Program-made: the position numbers and the translations under genes
Part shown: positions 49,795-59,341 of the stretch, piece after piece
How positions within the stretch are numbered: position 1 is the first letter of the stretch
Layout of the letters: every line of letters begins with the position of its first letter
Assembly: GCF_009496005.1 (NCBI RefSeq)
Contig: NZ_WIBF01000004.1
Coordinates: 248,001 to 312,000 of the forward strand
Reading direction: 5' to 3'
DNA: 64,000 nucleotides
Source of the DNA: Tritonibacter litoralis
GTDB taxonomy: Bacteria; Pseudomonadota; Alphaproteobacteria; Rhodobacterales; Rhodobacteraceae
The notes under the pieces: generated by a model
Seen by the model: only the letters and a program-made list of their open reading frames with translations
Told to the model about the DNA's origin: nothing
The model's database searches: none

Positions 49795-51927
49795 ATGATT
49801 TCTGCTGAACGCCTGATTGAGCTGGTCCGCACCTACAACCCAAAGACAAACGCCGAAAAGATCGCTGCGGCCTTTGAATTTGGCAAGCAAATGCACGAAG
49901 GGCAGTTTCGCCATTCGGGCGAGCCCTATTTTACCCATCCTGTTGCCGTTGCCGCCATCCTGACCGAACAGCGTCTGGATGATGCGACGATTATTACGGC
50001 GCTGCTGCACGACACCATTGAAGACACCAAAGCTTCTTATGAAGAGGTGGCGGAGCGGTTTGGGGACGAGGTTGCCAAGCTGGTTGATGGGGTGACCAAG
50101 CTGACGAACCTGCAGCTGTCCAGCCGGGAAACCAAACAGGCCGAAAACTTCCGTAAGCTGTTTATGGCAATGTCCAAGGACCTGCGGGTGATCCTTGTGA
50201 AGCTTGCTGACCGTCTGCACAATATGCGCACGATCAAAGCCATGCGCCCGGAAAAACAGGCGCAAAAGGCGCGGGAAACCATGGATATCTATGCACCGCT
50301 TGCCGGGCGCATGGGCATGCAATGGATGCGTGAAGAGTTGGAAGATCTGGCGTTTCGGGTGTTGAATCCCGAAGGCCGTCAATCGATCATCCGCCGTTTC
50401 ATCACGTTGCAGCGGGAAACCGGTGACGTGATCCATCGGATCACCGGCGATATGCGCATCGAACTGGATAAAACCGGGATCGAAGCCGAAGTCTTTGGTC
50501 GCGCCAAGAAGCCTTATTCCATCTGGCGCAAGATGCAGGCCAAGGATCAGGGGTTTTCCCGACTGTCGGATATTTACGGCTTCCGGGTGATCACTCAATC
50601 CGAAGAAGACGCCTATCGCGCGCTTGGGGCCATTCACCAGCGCTGGCGGGCGGTGCCGGGCCGGTTCAAGGATTACATCAGCCAGCCAAAATCCAACGGT
50701 TATCGCTCGATCCACACCACGGTGTCGGGACGCGATGGCAAACGGGTTGAGGTTCAGATCCGCACCCGCCAGATGCATGATGTGGCGGAATCCGGCGTGG
50801 CGGCGCATTGGTCCTATCGCGATGGTGTGCGATCGGAAAACCCCTTTGCGGTGGATCCAGCGAAATGGATTGCTTCGCTGACGGAACAGTTTGACGCCGA
50901 AGAAGACCATGATGAATTCCTCGAAGCGGTTAAGCTGGAGATGTATTCGGACCAGGTCTTCTGCTTCACGCCAAAAGGTGACGTGATCAAACTGCCCAAA
51001 GGGGCGACGCCGATTGACTTTGCCTATGCGATCCACACGCGGATTGGGCATGCCTGTGTGGGCGCCAAGGTCGACACGATCCGCGTGCCCCTGTGGACCC
51101 GGTTGCGCAATGGCCAATCGGTTGAAGTGATCACGGCCGAAGGGCAGACGCCGCAGGTCAGCTGGCTGGAGATCGCAACCACGGGCAAGGCCCGCACTGC
51201 CATTCGCCGTGCGCTGCGCGAAGCGGACCGGGAACGCTTTGTGAAACTGGGCCACGAGCTGGCGCGATCCGCCTTTGAGCATGTGCACAAGAAGGCCACC
51301 GACAAGGCGCTGGAAACCGCTGCGCGCGCGTTGCGGGTGAACGGGGTTGAGGATCTGTTGGCGCAGCTTGGATCGGCTGAGATTACCACACATGATGTGG
51401 TTCAAGCGGTCTACCCGGAGTTGTCGTCCGGTGAAGGGGACGAAATCTCACCCCGTCGGGCGGTGATCGGCCTGGAACCCGGCCAAAGCTTTGAACGCGC
51501 GCCATGTTGCCAGCCTTTGCCGGGGGAGCGGATCATCGGGATCACCTATCGCGGACGTGGTGTGGTGATTCATGCGGCCGATTGTGATACGTTGAGCGAG
51601 TTCGAAGAACAGCCCGAACGTTGGGTCGACGTCAATTGGCACAGCGGCACCCATCCAGCGGCCTATGCGACGACGCTTGAGCTCACAATTGGTAATGATG
51701 CAGGCGTTTTGGGTCGTATCTGCACATTGATTGGTGAAAAGAAGGCCAATATTTCCGATCTGGAGTTCATTGATCGGAAACCAGACTTTTACAAGCTTAT
51801 GGTCAATGTGGAGTTTCGGGATGTAGAGCAACTGCATTCCGTCATGTTGACTTTGGAAGCCGAAAGCGATGTCGCTGCCGTAGCCCGGTATCGGGAAGTC
51901 CCGAACCAACCAGGCTGGAAGGGATAA
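49795..51927 (+). CDS. rsh: Bifunctional (p)ppGpp synthetase/hydrolase
   Basis: A 710-residue RelA/SpoT protein. The HD hydrolase domain is intact (H-D-T-I-E-D-T, His72-Asp73), the synthetase domain follows (Y-G-F-R-V-I, then G-Y-R-S-I-H-T-T and V-E-V-Q-I-R-T near 300-320), then TGS (near 390-450) and a C-terminal ACT domain (near 635-705). Keeping both catalytic domains is usual for the single alphaproteobacterial Rsh. It lies 37 nt after rpoZ. Confidence 0.97.
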   Translation: MISAERLIELVRTYNPKTNAEKIAAAFEFGKQMHEGQFRHSGEPYFTHPVAVAAILTEQRLDDATIITALLHDTIEDTKASYEEVAERFGDEVAKLVDGVTKLTNLQLSSRETKQAENFRKLFMAMSKDLRVILVKLADRLHNMRTIKAMRPEKQAQKARETMDIYAPLAGRMGMQWMREELEDLAFRVLNPEGRQSIIRRFITLQRETGDVIHRITGDMRIELDKTGIEAEVFGRAKKPYSIWRKMQAKDQGFSRLSDIYGFRVITQSEEDAYRALGAIHQRWRAVPGRFKDYISQPKSNGYRSIHTTVSGRDGKRVEVQIRTRQMHDVAESGVAAHWSYRDGVRSENPFAVDPAKWIASLTEQFDAEEDHDEFLEAVKLEMYSDQVFCFTPKGDVIKLPKGATPIDFAYAIHTRIGHACVGAKVDTIRVPLWTRLRNGQSVEVITAEGQTPQVSWLEIATTGKARTAIRRALREADRERFVKLGHELARSAFEHVHKKATDKALETAARALRVNGVEDLLAQLGSAEITTHDVVQAVYPELSSGEGDEISPRRAVIGLEPGQSFERAPCCQPLPGERIIGITYRGRGVVIHAADCDTLSEFEEQPERWVDVNWHSGTHPAAYATTLELTIGNDAGVLGRICTLIGEKKANISDLEFIDRKPDFYKLMVNVEFRDVEQLHSVMLTLEAESDVAAVARYREVPNQPGWKG

Positions 51928-51960
51928 CGCTTTAGGCGGGGAATTTGGAAGGAAGACGCG

Positions 51961-52674
51961 TTGGTCTTTAAGCGCCGTGACAGACGGCCGCCTTTGCGGA
52001 TGATTGCTGACTTTCTCTGGCCACGTGGTGGCTGGGGCAGGGCCTTCCTGTATGTGAAACACCGCATTCGCCGCCTGCCAGATTCGCCGGAACGCATTGC
52101 ACGGGGTGTGGGCGTCGGGGTCTTCACGACATTCACACCGTTTTATGGCATGCATTTTGTGGTCGCAGCCATTCTGGCGCGGCTGTTCAACGGCAATATC
52201 CTGGCCGCCTTAAGCGGCACGTTTTTTGGCAATCCTCTCACATATGTGCCCATTGGCGTTGTGTCCTTGCAGGTGGGCCATTGGATCCTGGGTGCGGATC
52301 TGGTTGAGGATGTGGATACGTCATTGGTGTCCAAGTTTCTGGATGCGGGGCGGGATCTGAAAAACAATCTGATCGCGCTGTTTACAGACGCCCACGCGGA
52401 TTGGACCGGGTTGATCCGCTTCTTTGACGAGGTGTTTTACCCCTATTTGCTGGGTGGGCTATTGCCGGGCGTTATCGCTGGCACCGTCTGCTACATGCTG
52501 AGCTTGCCGGTCATTCACGCCTATCAGCAGCGCCGCCGGGCACGGATCAAGGCCAAGTTTGATGCCATCAAACGGGCGGCGGCGATCAGCGATACAGAGC
52601 TGGCACCGATGCAACGGGGAAATGACGACCTGGCTACAGCGGACACGCCTGAGCCGCTGCGCAAAGCGAACTGA
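51961..52674 (+). CDS. DUF2062 membrane protein
   Basis: 237 residues with about three hydrophobic segments. The family pattern P-E-R-I-A-R-G-V-G-V-G-V-F and F-x-P-F-Y-G-M-H is followed by G-N-P-L-T-Y-V-P. The start is TTG 51961 after GGAAGGAAG. The C-terminal tail (about 60 residues) is cytoplasmic-looking, basic then acidic. The function is unknown; it sits in a conserved position between rsh and pdxJ. Confidence 0.82.
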   Translation: MVFKRRDRRPPLRMIADFLWPRGGWGRAFLYVKHRIRRLPDSPERIARGVGVGVFTTFTPFYGMHFVVAAILARLFNGNILAALSGTFFGNPLTYVPIGVVSLQVGHWILGADLVEDVDTSLVSKFLDAGRDLKNNLIALFTDAHADWTGLIRFFDEVFYPYLLGGLLPGVIAGTVCYMLSLPVIHAYQQRRRARIKAKFDAIKRAAAISDTELAPMQRGNDDLATADTPEPLRKAN

Positions 52675-52764
52675 TCAGATTGTATCATTTTGGACACGGA
52701 CCCTTGCCCTTGGGCCGCGGCGCGTTAATCTCCGCGCAAAATGGCTATTCAAAGGACTGATGTC

Positions 52765-53511
52765 ATGGCGGAAAACAACCTGCGTCTGGGCGTGAACATC
52801 GACCACGTTGCCACCGTGCGTAATGCGCGTGGTGGGGCGGTTCCGGATCCGGTGCGTGCGGCTTTGCTGGCCCAGGAGGCCGGCGCGGATGGGATCACCG
52901 CGCATCTTCGCGAAGATCGCCGCCATATTATGGATGCGGATATCGAAGCGTTGATGGAGCAGCTGACGGTGCCTCTGAATTTTGAGATGGCAGCTACGGA
53001 CGAGATGCAGGCCATTGCCCTGCGTCACAAACCCCATGCGGTCTGCATCGTTCCTGAAAAACGCGAAGAGCGCACCACCGAAGGCGGTCTGGACGTGGCC
53101 CGCGACGAAAACCGGCTGGCGCATTACATCGCGCCGCTGCGGGATGCGGGCTGCCGGGTGTCCATCTTTATTGCGGCAGACAAGAAACAGATCGAAGCCG
53201 CCCATCGCATTGGGGCCGAAGTGATCGAGCTGCACACCGGGGCCTATTGCGATGCCCATGCCGAAGGGGATTTTGAAACCCGCGACCGCGAGCTGGACGC
53301 GCTGCGCGAGATGGCAACATTTGGCCATTCGCTGGGCCTGGAAGTTCACGCGGGTCACGGTCTGACCTATGAAACGGTCCAGCCGATTGCGGCGTGTCCT
53401 GAATTGCGGGAGCTGAACATCGGGCACTTTTTGATTGGTGAGGCGATTTTTGCCGGCCTCACACCTGCCATCGTGGAAATGCGTCGTCTGATGGACGAGG
53501 CCCGCGCATGA
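52765..53511 (+). CDS. pdxJ: Pyridoxine 5'-phosphate synthase
   Basis: A 248-residue TIM barrel making PNP from 1-deoxy-D-xylulose 5-phosphate and 3-amino-2-oxopropyl phosphate. It opens [17 protein letters not shown], keeps the catalytic Glu in N-F-E-M-A and the V-C-I-V-P-E segment, and H-A-G-H-G-L-T-Y and G-H-F-L-I-G at the end. ATG 52765 follows AAAGGA. It overlaps the next gene by 4 nt. Confidence 0.96.
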   Translation: MAENNLRLGVNIDHVATVRNARGGAVPDPVRAALLAQEAGADGITAHLREDRRHIMDADIEALMEQLTVPLNFEMAATDEMQAIALRHKPHAVCIVPEKREERTTEGGLDVARDENRLAHYIAPLRDAGCRVSIFIAADKKQIEAAHRIGAEVIELHTGAYCDAHAEGDFETRDRELDALREMATFGHSLGLEVHAGHGLTYETVQPIAACPELRELNIGHFLIGEAIFAGLTPAIVEMRRLMDEARA

Positions 53512-53930
53512 TCGTCAATCTGCGCCGCTATGCTGCGGTCTATGTTGTGACGCTGATTGTGGGCGCGGTTCTGATTGCGGCGCTGCGCCACTTTACCGGA
53601 CTGGATCTGGCGACCTCGTTCATTCCATTGCTGCCCGCCATGTGCGCGGCCATGTATGAAGGCAATAAACAGGCCATCGAAGGTGCGCCTGCGCCCAAAG
53701 GCAAAGCGGCCTGGATTGAATGCGCGCGGATGACCGGCATTGCGCTGGGTTTCAATATTCTTCTGGGTCTTGTGGTCTTTGCCAGCCTGATGCGCGGACA
53801 ATTGCAGATGCAGCCGATCCTGTGGTTCCTGGGCTTTCTGGCGCTTTATAGCGTCTTGTGGTTGGTGACCAATCGGATCTTCTTGGGCATGGGATATAAA
53901 AACGCCTCTTCGGCAGCCAAGAAGCGGTGA
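53508..53930 (+). CDS. Small ABZJ_00895-type membrane protein
   Basis: 140 residues with four hydrophobic segments and a short conserved loop ([12 protein letters not shown]) between the second and third. The frame overlaps the pdxJ end (ATGA) and stops 1 nt before acpS. Comparable proteins are annotated as a family of unknown function; nothing in the sequence suggests an activity. Confidence 0.7.
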   Translation: MIVNLRRYAAVYVVTLIVGAVLIAALRHFTGLDLATSFIPLLPAMCAAMYEGNKQAIEGAPAPKGKAAWIECARMTGIALGFNILLGLVVFASLMRGQLQMQPILWFLGFLALYSVLWLVTNRIFLGMGYKNASSAAKKR

Positions 53931-53931
53931 C

Positions 53932-54357
53932 ATGATCCTTGGCATCGGAACAGATCTGGCCAATATCGAACGGATCCAGGGCACTTTGGACCGGTTTGGA
54001 GACCGGTTCAAAAACCGGGTCTTTACAGAGGTTGAGCAGAAAAAAGCCGAGCGTAGACATGATGTTGCGGGAACCTACGCCAAACGCTGGGCGGCCAAGG
54101 AGGCCTGTTCCAAAGCCTTGGGGACAGGCTTGCGGATGGGCATCGCCTGGAAGGACATGGCCGTGTCAAATCTGGACACCGGTCAGCCTGTGATGGCGGT
54201 GACAGGCTGGGCCAAAGACCGGCTGGAGGCGATGACCCCGCCGGGGCATCAGGCCATCATTCACGTGACGCTGACCGATGACCACCCCTGGGCGCAGGCC
54301 TTTGTTGTGATTGAGGCGCGACCATTAAACCCCGGCGAATTGCCCCGCAGCGCTTGA
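53932..54357 (+). CDS. acpS: Holo-[acyl-carrier-protein] synthase
   Basis: 141 residues, slightly long for the family. AcpS transfers phosphopantetheine from CoA to ACP. The metal-binding D-L-A-N-I-E-R-I (Asp8) and [14 protein letters not shown] (Glu near 60) are intact. The operon order pdxJ-acpS-lepB-rnc-era is widespread in proteobacteria. Confidence 0.95.
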   Translation: MILGIGTDLANIERIQGTLDRFGDRFKNRVFTEVEQKKAERRHDVAGTYAKRWAAKEACSKALGTGLRMGIAWKDMAVSNLDTGQPVMAVTGWAKDRLEAMTPPGHQAIIHVTLTDDHPWAQAFVVIEARPLNPGELPRSA

Positions 54358-54417
54358 CTCGGGCCACTGCACTGCGCATGTAGCCACGGACCTTCGATAT
54401 AGAACTTGGAGAGCCTG

Positions 54418-55254
54418 ATGGCCGCCAAAGCAAAGACCCAGAATCCGGTCATTGAGACGATCAAGACCGTTGTATACGCCTTGCTGATTGCAGGTGTGTT
54501 CCGCACCCTGTTTTTCCAGCCGTTCTGGATCCCATCAGGTTCGATGAAGCAGACACTGCTGATCGGAGATTTCCTCTTTGTGAACAAGATGGCCTATGGC
54601 TATTCCTACGCCTCGTGCCCATCCATCCGCCTGGCGCGTTTTGGCGTCAATATCGACGCCAAGGGCATCTGCGGCTTTATCGATGGGGACAACACCCGCA
54701 TCATGGGGGGAGAGCCGCAGCGCGGCGATGTGGTGGTCTTCCGCCATCCGGTCCATGGCGCGGACTTTATCAAACGTCTGGTGGGCCTGCCGGGTGACAC
54801 CATCCAAGTGAAAGACGGCGTTCTGTTTATCAACGGATCCGCTGTGAAACTGGAAGATGACGGGCTGTTTTCCGAAACCTACGAAGCGCAAGGCCCGCAA
54901 GGGTCCGCACCACGGTGTGAAAACGCACCTGTGGGTCGGGGCGGCACCTGCACCAAATCGCGACAGCTGGAAACTTTCCCGGGCGGCACGCCGCATGCGA
55001 TCCTGAACATCGGCAACCAACCAATGGACCATACCGGTGTCTATCAGGTTCCCGAAGGGCACTTCTTCTTTATGGGGGACAACCGCGACAACTCCACCGA
55101 CAGCCGTCTGCCGCAATCTGCGGGTGGCGCCGGCTTTGTACCTTTGGAAAACCTGATTGGGCGTGCGGATCGCATCATGTTCTCCTCCGCGGGACGGTCG
55201 ATGTTGTTCTTCTGGACCTGGCGCGGAGATCGGTTCTTTAAGGCGATCGAGTGA
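54418..55254 (+). CDS. lepB: Signal peptidase I
   Basis: A 278-residue membrane peptidase. One N-terminal span (residues 13-35), then the nucleophile Ser42 in P-S-G-S-M and general base Lys119 in [19 protein letters not shown]-x-D-S is box E. ATG 54418 (after GGAGAG) is preferred to TTG 54406. It contains a cysteine-bearing insert with G-R-G-G-T-C near 180. The end overlaps rnc by 4 nt. Confidence 0.95.
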   Translation: MAAKAKTQNPVIETIKTVVYALLIAGVFRTLFFQPFWIPSGSMKQTLLIGDFLFVNKMAYGYSYASCPSIRLARFGVNIDAKGICGFIDGDNTRIMGGEPQRGDVVVFRHPVHGADFIKRLVGLPGDTIQVKDGVLFINGSAVKLEDDGLFSETYEAQGPQGSAPRCENAPVGRGGTCTKSRQLETFPGGTPHAILNIGNQPMDHTGVYQVPEGHFFFMGDNRDNSTDSRLPQSAGGAGFVPLENLIGRADRIMFSSAGRSMLFFWTWRGDRFFKAIE

Positions 55255-55940
55255 GACTGTCCAAGGAACTCCGCGCGTTCGAACAGCGCATCGGCTACAG
55301 TTTCAACCAGCCGGAACTGCTGATGCAGGCGGTGACGCATGCCTCCATGTCGTCGCCGACCCGGCAGGACAACCAGCGGCTTGAATTCCTGGGCGACCGG
55401 GTGCTGGGTTTGGTCATGTCCACGGCTCTTCTGGATGCAGACCAGGACGCCACCGAAGGCCAGCTGGCGCCACGGTTCAACGCATTGGTGCGCAAGGAAG
55501 CCTGCGCCGAAGTCGCACGTGAGATTGATCTGGGGGCGGTGCTGAAACTGGGCCGGTCCGAGATGATGTCCGGCGGTCGCCGCAAACAGGCGCTGCTGGG
55601 GGATGCGATGGAGGCGGTGATTGCCGCCGTCTACAAAGACGCAGGCTTTGCTGCAGCGCAAGAGCTTATCCTGCGTCTCTGGGGGCGGCGGATCTATACG
55701 GTGGAAGAGGACGCCCGCGACCCCAAAACAGCACTGCAGGAATGGGCCCAGGCCCGTGGCCAGAAACCGCCGAGTTACACCGAGGTGTCCCGCAGCGGGC
55801 CGGATCACGCACCGGTCTTTACCATCGCGGTGCATCTGGATGACGGCCGCACCGCGCAGGCTGAAGCCGGGTCTAAACGCCATGCCGAACAGGCGGCTGC
55901 CCGATTGTTGCTGGCCGAGGTTGAGACCGCAGGCACCTAA
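55251..55940 (+). CDS. rnc: Ribonuclease III
   Basis: 229 residues. The GTG start overlaps the lepB stop (GTGA). The signature [14 protein letters not shown] (42-55) and the second acidic cluster G-D-A-M-E-A-V-I are intact, and a double-stranded RNA-binding domain fills about residues 155-225. It processes rRNA precursors and other structured RNAs. Confidence 0.96.
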   Translation: MRLSKELRAFEQRIGYSFNQPELLMQAVTHASMSSPTRQDNQRLEFLGDRVLGLVMSTALLDADQDATEGQLAPRFNALVRKEACAEVAREIDLGAVLKLGRSEMMSGGRRKQALLGDAMEAVIAAVYKDAGFAAAQELILRLWGRRIYTVEEDARDPKTALQEWAQARGQKPPSYTEVSRSGPDHAPVFTIAVHLDDGRTAQAEAGSKRHAEQAAARLLLAEVETAGT

Positions 55941-55966
55941 GACGCCCCCACGGACTTCGCTATTGC

Positions 55967-55986
55967 CGCAGGCTTTGGGGCCTGCG
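55967..55986 (+). other. Hairpin between rnc and era
   Basis: CGCAGGC and GCCTGCG form a perfect 7-bp stem with a 6-nt loop, 27 nt after the rnc stop and about 100 nt before era. There is no clear T-run (ACTATAGCTTTTG follows). It could be an attenuator or a cleavage site for the RNase III encoded just upstream. Confidence 0.4.
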
Positions 55987-56084
55987 ACTATAGCTTTTGT
56001 GACGCCATGCAGCACACGCCCCCTCTGGCCCCTGTGCATTTTCTACGCTATGACTGCACCGCTTTAAACAGGATCGATAGTCAC

Positions 56085-56990
56085 ATGACCACACGCGCGG
56101 GCTTTGTTGCCCTGATCGGCGAACCCAATGCGGGGAAATCCACTCTGACCAATCTGATGGTCGGGGCCAAGGTTTCCATCGTCACCCACAAGGTGCAGAC
56201 AACCCGGGCCCGCATTCGCGGCGTGGCACTGGAAGGCGATGCCCAGCTGGTCTTTGTCGACACGCCCGGCCTGTTCAAACCCCGCCGTCGTCTGGACCGC
56301 GCCATGGTTGCTGCGGCCTGGGGCGGGGCGGCAGATGCCGATGTGGTTGTCTTGATGGTTGAAGCCCATCGCGGCATCACCGAAGGCGTGGAACGCATCC
56401 TCGAAGGGCTTGCAGAAATCGGCCAGGGCCGCACGGTTGCCCTAGCGATCAATAAAATCGACAAGGTCGAAGCCCCGGATCTTCTGTCCCTGACCAAGGA
56501 TCTGAACGAACGCTATGAGTTTGCCGAAACCTTCATGATCTCTGCCGAACGCGGCCATGGTGTCGACGCGTTGCGCGGCTGGCTTGCAACCCAACTGCCC
56601 GAAGGACCCTGGCTGTATCCCGAAGATCAGATCGCCGATCTGCCAATGCGCATGATCGCGGCCGAAATGACCCGTGAAAAACTGACCCTGCGCCTGCATC
56701 AGGAGCTGCCCTACCAGCTGACGGTGGAAACCGAGAACTGGGAAGAGCGCAAAGATGGCTCCGCCAAAGTGGATCAGGTGATCTATGTGGTGCGCGACGG
56801 CCACAAAGGGATCGTCCTTGGTAAACGCGGTGAAACCATCAAAGCCATCAGCCAGGCCGCCCGCGCGGAATTGGAAGAGTTCATGGGCCGCAAGATCCAC
56901 TTGTTCCTGCAGGTCAAAGTGCGCCCGAATTGGCTCGAAGAGTCCGAGCGTTATTCTGAAATGGGTCTCGATTTCAAAGACGGGAATTGA
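56085..56990 (+). CDS. era: GTPase Era
   Basis: A 301-residue assembly GTPase of the 30S subunit. G1 G-E-P-N-A-G-K-S-T (11-19), G3 D-T-P-G, G4 N-K-I-D, then a C-terminal KH domain with G-K-R-G-E-T-I-K near 245. ATG 56085 follows AGGAT; a longer upstream frame is not conserved. A repeat element follows its stop codon. Confidence 0.96.
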   Translation: MTTRAGFVALIGEPNAGKSTLTNLMVGAKVSIVTHKVQTTRARIRGVALEGDAQLVFVDTPGLFKPRRRLDRAMVAAAWGGAADADVVVLMVEAHRGITEGVERILEGLAEIGQGRTVALAINKIDKVEAPDLLSLTKDLNERYEFAETFMISAERGHGVDALRGWLATQLPEGPWLYPEDQIADLPMRMIAAEMTREKLTLRLHQELPYQLTVETENWEERKDGSAKVDQVIYVVRDGHKGIVLGKRGETIKAISQAARAELEEFMGRKIHLFLQVKVRPNWLEESERYSEMGLDFKDGN

Positions 56991-57004
56991 CGAAAGCTGT
57001 GCGC

Positions 57005-57044
57005 CCTTTCATCTTTTCCCAAATACTTCCGCCGGAGGCTCCCG
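57005..57044 (-). repeat. Roseobacter-type 3' extragenic repeat element
   Basis: On the minus strand this reads GCGGGAG, CCTCCGGC, GGAAGTATTT and GGGAAAAGATGAAAG in order. I recall near-identical GCCTCCGGCGGGAGTATTT...AGATGAAG strings as frequent gene-flanking repeats in Rhodobacterales genomes. The copy lies 15 nt after era. It contains a GCCTCCGGCGG-type short palindrome. Only this copy was seen in the window. Confidence 0.55.
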
Positions 57045-57095
57045 CAGGTTCAACCAGATGGGGCCTGTGTTGCAATAAACGATCAAGGACGCTCC

Positions 57096-57425
57096 ATGGC
57101 CCGTCTCACTGCTGAATTCTGGGTCCAGGCCTATCTGGCGCGCCTGCGGTTTCAGGACATCCCGGCCTTTGTCACCGCCCATGGCGATGACACGGCGGGC
57201 GCGGTTTTGGTCAAGCTGAACACATTGGACGGGGACGCGCAGGCTTTTCATCGCACCTATGATCTGATGAGCGGCGCGCGCACCTGGGATCAACTGGCCA
57301 GCGGCCCCGAAGGAGAGGTGGACGCCAGCATCCGCCGCCAGCAAGCGTTTGACCCGGATCTTTGGGTGATCGAGGTCGAAGACCGCCAGGGCCGCCACCT
57401 GTTGGACGAACCGGGATTGGAATAA
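57096..57425 (+). CDS. DUF1491 family protein
   Basis: 109 residues. The opening R-L-T-A-E-F-W-V-Q-A-Y-L-A-R and the middle G-A-V-L-V-K-L-N fit the alphaproteobacterial DUF1491 family; it ends in a short acidic/His-rich tail (D-R-Q-G-R-H-L-L-D-E-P). It is a small cytoplasmic beta-rich protein of unknown function, 3 nt upstream of recO. Confidence 0.75.
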   Translation: MARLTAEFWVQAYLARLRFQDIPAFVTAHGDDTAGAVLVKLNTLDGDAQAFHRTYDLMSGARTWDQLASGPEGEVDASIRRQQAFDPDLWVIEVEDRQGRHLLDEPGLE

Positions 57426-57428
57426 CCG

Positions 57429-58154
57429 ATGGAGTGGCGGGACCAGGGATTTCTGATCAGTCAGCGCCGCCACGGGGAATCTTCGGTCATCATTGATGTC
57501 TTCACCCAAAGCCACGGCCGCCATTCCGGCGTGGTGCGCGGGGGGGCTGGGCGCAAGCTGGGTCCAATTCTGCAGCCCGGCGCGCAACTGGACCTGACCT
57601 GGCGGGCGCGTCTGGCGGATCAGCTTGGCAGCTTTAGCGTTGAACCCCTGCGCAGCCGGACCTATGCGGCGATTTCTGACCGAGTGGCGCTGGCGGGGCT
57701 CAATACGGTCTGCGCGCTTTTGCATTTCTGCCTGCCAGAGCGCGCGGCCCATCCAGCGCTTTATGAGAACACAAAATTCCTGCTCGACCTGTTGGAGCAC
57801 CCCGAGGTCTGGCCGCTGGCCTATGTCAAATGGGAGCTGCAGCTTTTGGAGGAGGTGGGCTTTGGGCTTGATCTCAGTGCCTGTGCCGTGACGGGCAGCC
57901 TGCAGGATCTGGTCTATGTCTCGCCCAAGACGGGCCGTGCGGTGTCGCGGCAGGGCGCGGGAGAGTGGGCGGATCGGCTGTTGCCTCTGCCACCAGTGCT
58001 GCGCGGGGTGGGGGATGGTTCGCCTGCGGAAATCGCGCAGGCCTTGGGCACCACCGGGCATTTTCTGCAGCATCATGTGGCACCCAGCCTGGGCAACCGC
58101 GCGCTCCCAGAGGCGCGCGCGCGGTTTTTGACCGCTCTTAATCGACCGCGTTAA
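57429..58154 (+). CDS. recO: DNA repair protein RecO
   Basis: 241 residues. The N-terminal OB fold opens [16 protein letters not shown] with G-V-V-R-G-G-A-G-R following; the C-terminal helical part has [22 protein letters not shown]. It loads RecA with RecR in gap repair. It ends by overlapping the convergent lipoprotein gene by 17 nt. Confidence 0.93.
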   Translation: MEWRDQGFLISQRRHGESSVIIDVFTQSHGRHSGVVRGGAGRKLGPILQPGAQLDLTWRARLADQLGSFSVEPLRSRTYAAISDRVALAGLNTVCALLHFCLPERAAHPALYENTKFLLDLLEHPEVWPLAYVKWELQLLEEVGFGLDLSACAVTGSLQDLVYVSPKTGRAVSRQGAGEWADRLLPLPPVLRGVGDGSPAEIAQALGTTGHFLQHHVAPSLGNRALPEARARFLTALNRPR

Positions 58155-58536
58155 AGACCATTTCCTGACCGGCATCATTGCGCAGGATCAACACATTATC
58201 CAAAACCTCGGATTGGGTGATGGATTGCAGCAGAGTCAAAAAATCTTGCTCTTGGCTCAACGCGGGACAGGCGCGTTTTGTTGCAAGGATCGGCGACAGC
58301 GCAAACCAGGGATAAGGGGCGGTGTTCTGGGCTGCAAACCGGTTGCAGGGGGCGGCTCCCGATACAGCGCCATCTTCGCCAAATTCCATTGTCAGCGTTG
58401 CGGATGCTGGGGTGCCGTCAACTTCGGTCAGTCGCCACAGTATATCACCGGCACCATAGGCCGCGAGGGTCTCATCCGCGCTGCAGGCGGAGACACATGA
58501 AAATACGGAAAACACATAAAATAAACTGCGAAACAC
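58138..58536 (-). CDS. META/HslJ-domain lipoprotein
   Basis: 132 residues with a lipobox-like V-S-A-C at residue 18, suggesting a lipoprotein. The mature part has the META/HslJ pattern: W-R-L-T-E-V-D-G, then [11 protein letters not shown] and T-K-R-A-C-P-A, with the cysteine pair typical of secreted members. Related domains appear in heat-shock or motility-associated proteins. It is 6 nt downstream of the SGNH gene. Confidence 0.75.
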   Translation of the reverse strand: MFRSLFYVFSVFSCVSACSADETLAAYGAGDILWRLTEVDGTPASATLTMEFGEDGAVSGAAPCNRFAAQNTAPYPWFALSPILATKRACPALSQEQDFLTLLQSITQSEVLDNVLILRNDAGQEMVFNAVD

Positions 58537-58542
58537 GGGAGA

Positions 58543-59229
58543 TCACCTGTTGGCTTGGATGGTTGCGGCCAGGCGCGCGGCAATGGCGCGGCTGCCTTTT
58601 ACGGAAGGGTGGATGCGGTCCAATGTATGAAAGCTTAAATCACCTTCGGGCACCAGATCCACCAGGGAAATGAAATGCAGGCCGGGGTCGTTGCCGGCAA
58701 ATTCCGCAACTCGCTCCTCCATCATCGTGCCTTCATCGCGGCAGGATTCGATGGGGGAGCTGCGACCAGGGGTGCGCAGGTAGCCCACGTAGATCACCTG
58801 CGCTCCGGTGGCGCGTAATCGTGTCAACAGATCCGGAATCGCCCCCGTTTGCCCGTCTTCACTGACCAGGCGGTCGAGCTTGCGCGTGCAGCGGTGGCAG
58901 CCGCATCCGAGCCACAGATCATTGCCACCGCCGTTGACAACGATCCACTCCCACGGGCCTGCACGGAACTGTTTGGGAATGTTGAGACCCGCCGCACCCG
59001 AGACGGGCAGTTTGTAGATCATCCGGGCCGCAGTTGTGGCGCGGTTGATCACGGGTTCCCCAAGCTGGCGCGCCAACAGATCCGGCACCGCCCGGTCCGA
59101 AATCCCGTGCCAGGTCATCATGGAATCGCCGATGACCAAAATACGCGCCTCCGGCGCTTGCGCCGGGGTATCCGCACAGGCCATCAGGCTCAGCATCATC
59201 GCGAGCAGGGTTGAAAGCAGACGCGCCAT
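58543..59229 (-). CDS. SGNH/GDSL-family hydrolase lipoprotein
   Basis: 228 residues with a lipobox L-M-A-C (Cys18). SGNH blocks: I-G-D-S-M near residue 33 (nucleophile Ser), G-G-G-N-D near 101, and D-R-I-H-P near 208 (catalytic Asp and His). It is an esterase or deacetylase-like enzyme at the cell envelope. The substrate is unknown. It is cotranscribed with the META-domain gene. Confidence 0.85.
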   Translation of the reverse strand: MARLLSTLLAMMLSLMACADTPAQAPEARILVIGDSMMTWHGISDRAVPDLLARQLGEPVINRATTAARMIYKLPVSGAAGLNIPKQFRAGPWEWIVVNGGGNDLWLGCGCHRCTRKLDRLVSEDGQTGAIPDLLTRLRATGAQVIYVGYLRTPGRSSPIESCRDEGTMMEERVAEFAGNDPGLHFISLVDLVPEGDLSFHTLDRIHPSVKGSRAIAARLAATIQANR

Positions 59230-59284
59230 AGGTGTGATGTAACATCATCGCACCGCCTCGTGGCATCACAACTTGGGCTGTGGC

Positions 59285-59319
59285 AAAAAAACGCCCGGCA
59301 CCGTGATGACGGGCCGGGC
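59285..59319 (-). terminator. Intrinsic terminator of the acyl-CoA dehydrogenase gene
   Basis: On the minus strand GCCCGGC (59313-59319) and GCCGGGC (59293-59299) form a 7-bp stem with a 13-nt loop, then a run of T (59285-59291 as A on the plus strand) follows. It lies 22 nt after the stop. Confidence 0.8.
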
Positions 59320-59341
59320 TCAGTTTGGGATTAGAAACAGG

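Noticed and set aside
49510-51405. 631-codon open frame on the minus strand
   Set aside because: It is the antisense of rsh, whose conserved domains explain the region; the frame is open because of strong GC bias at third positions.
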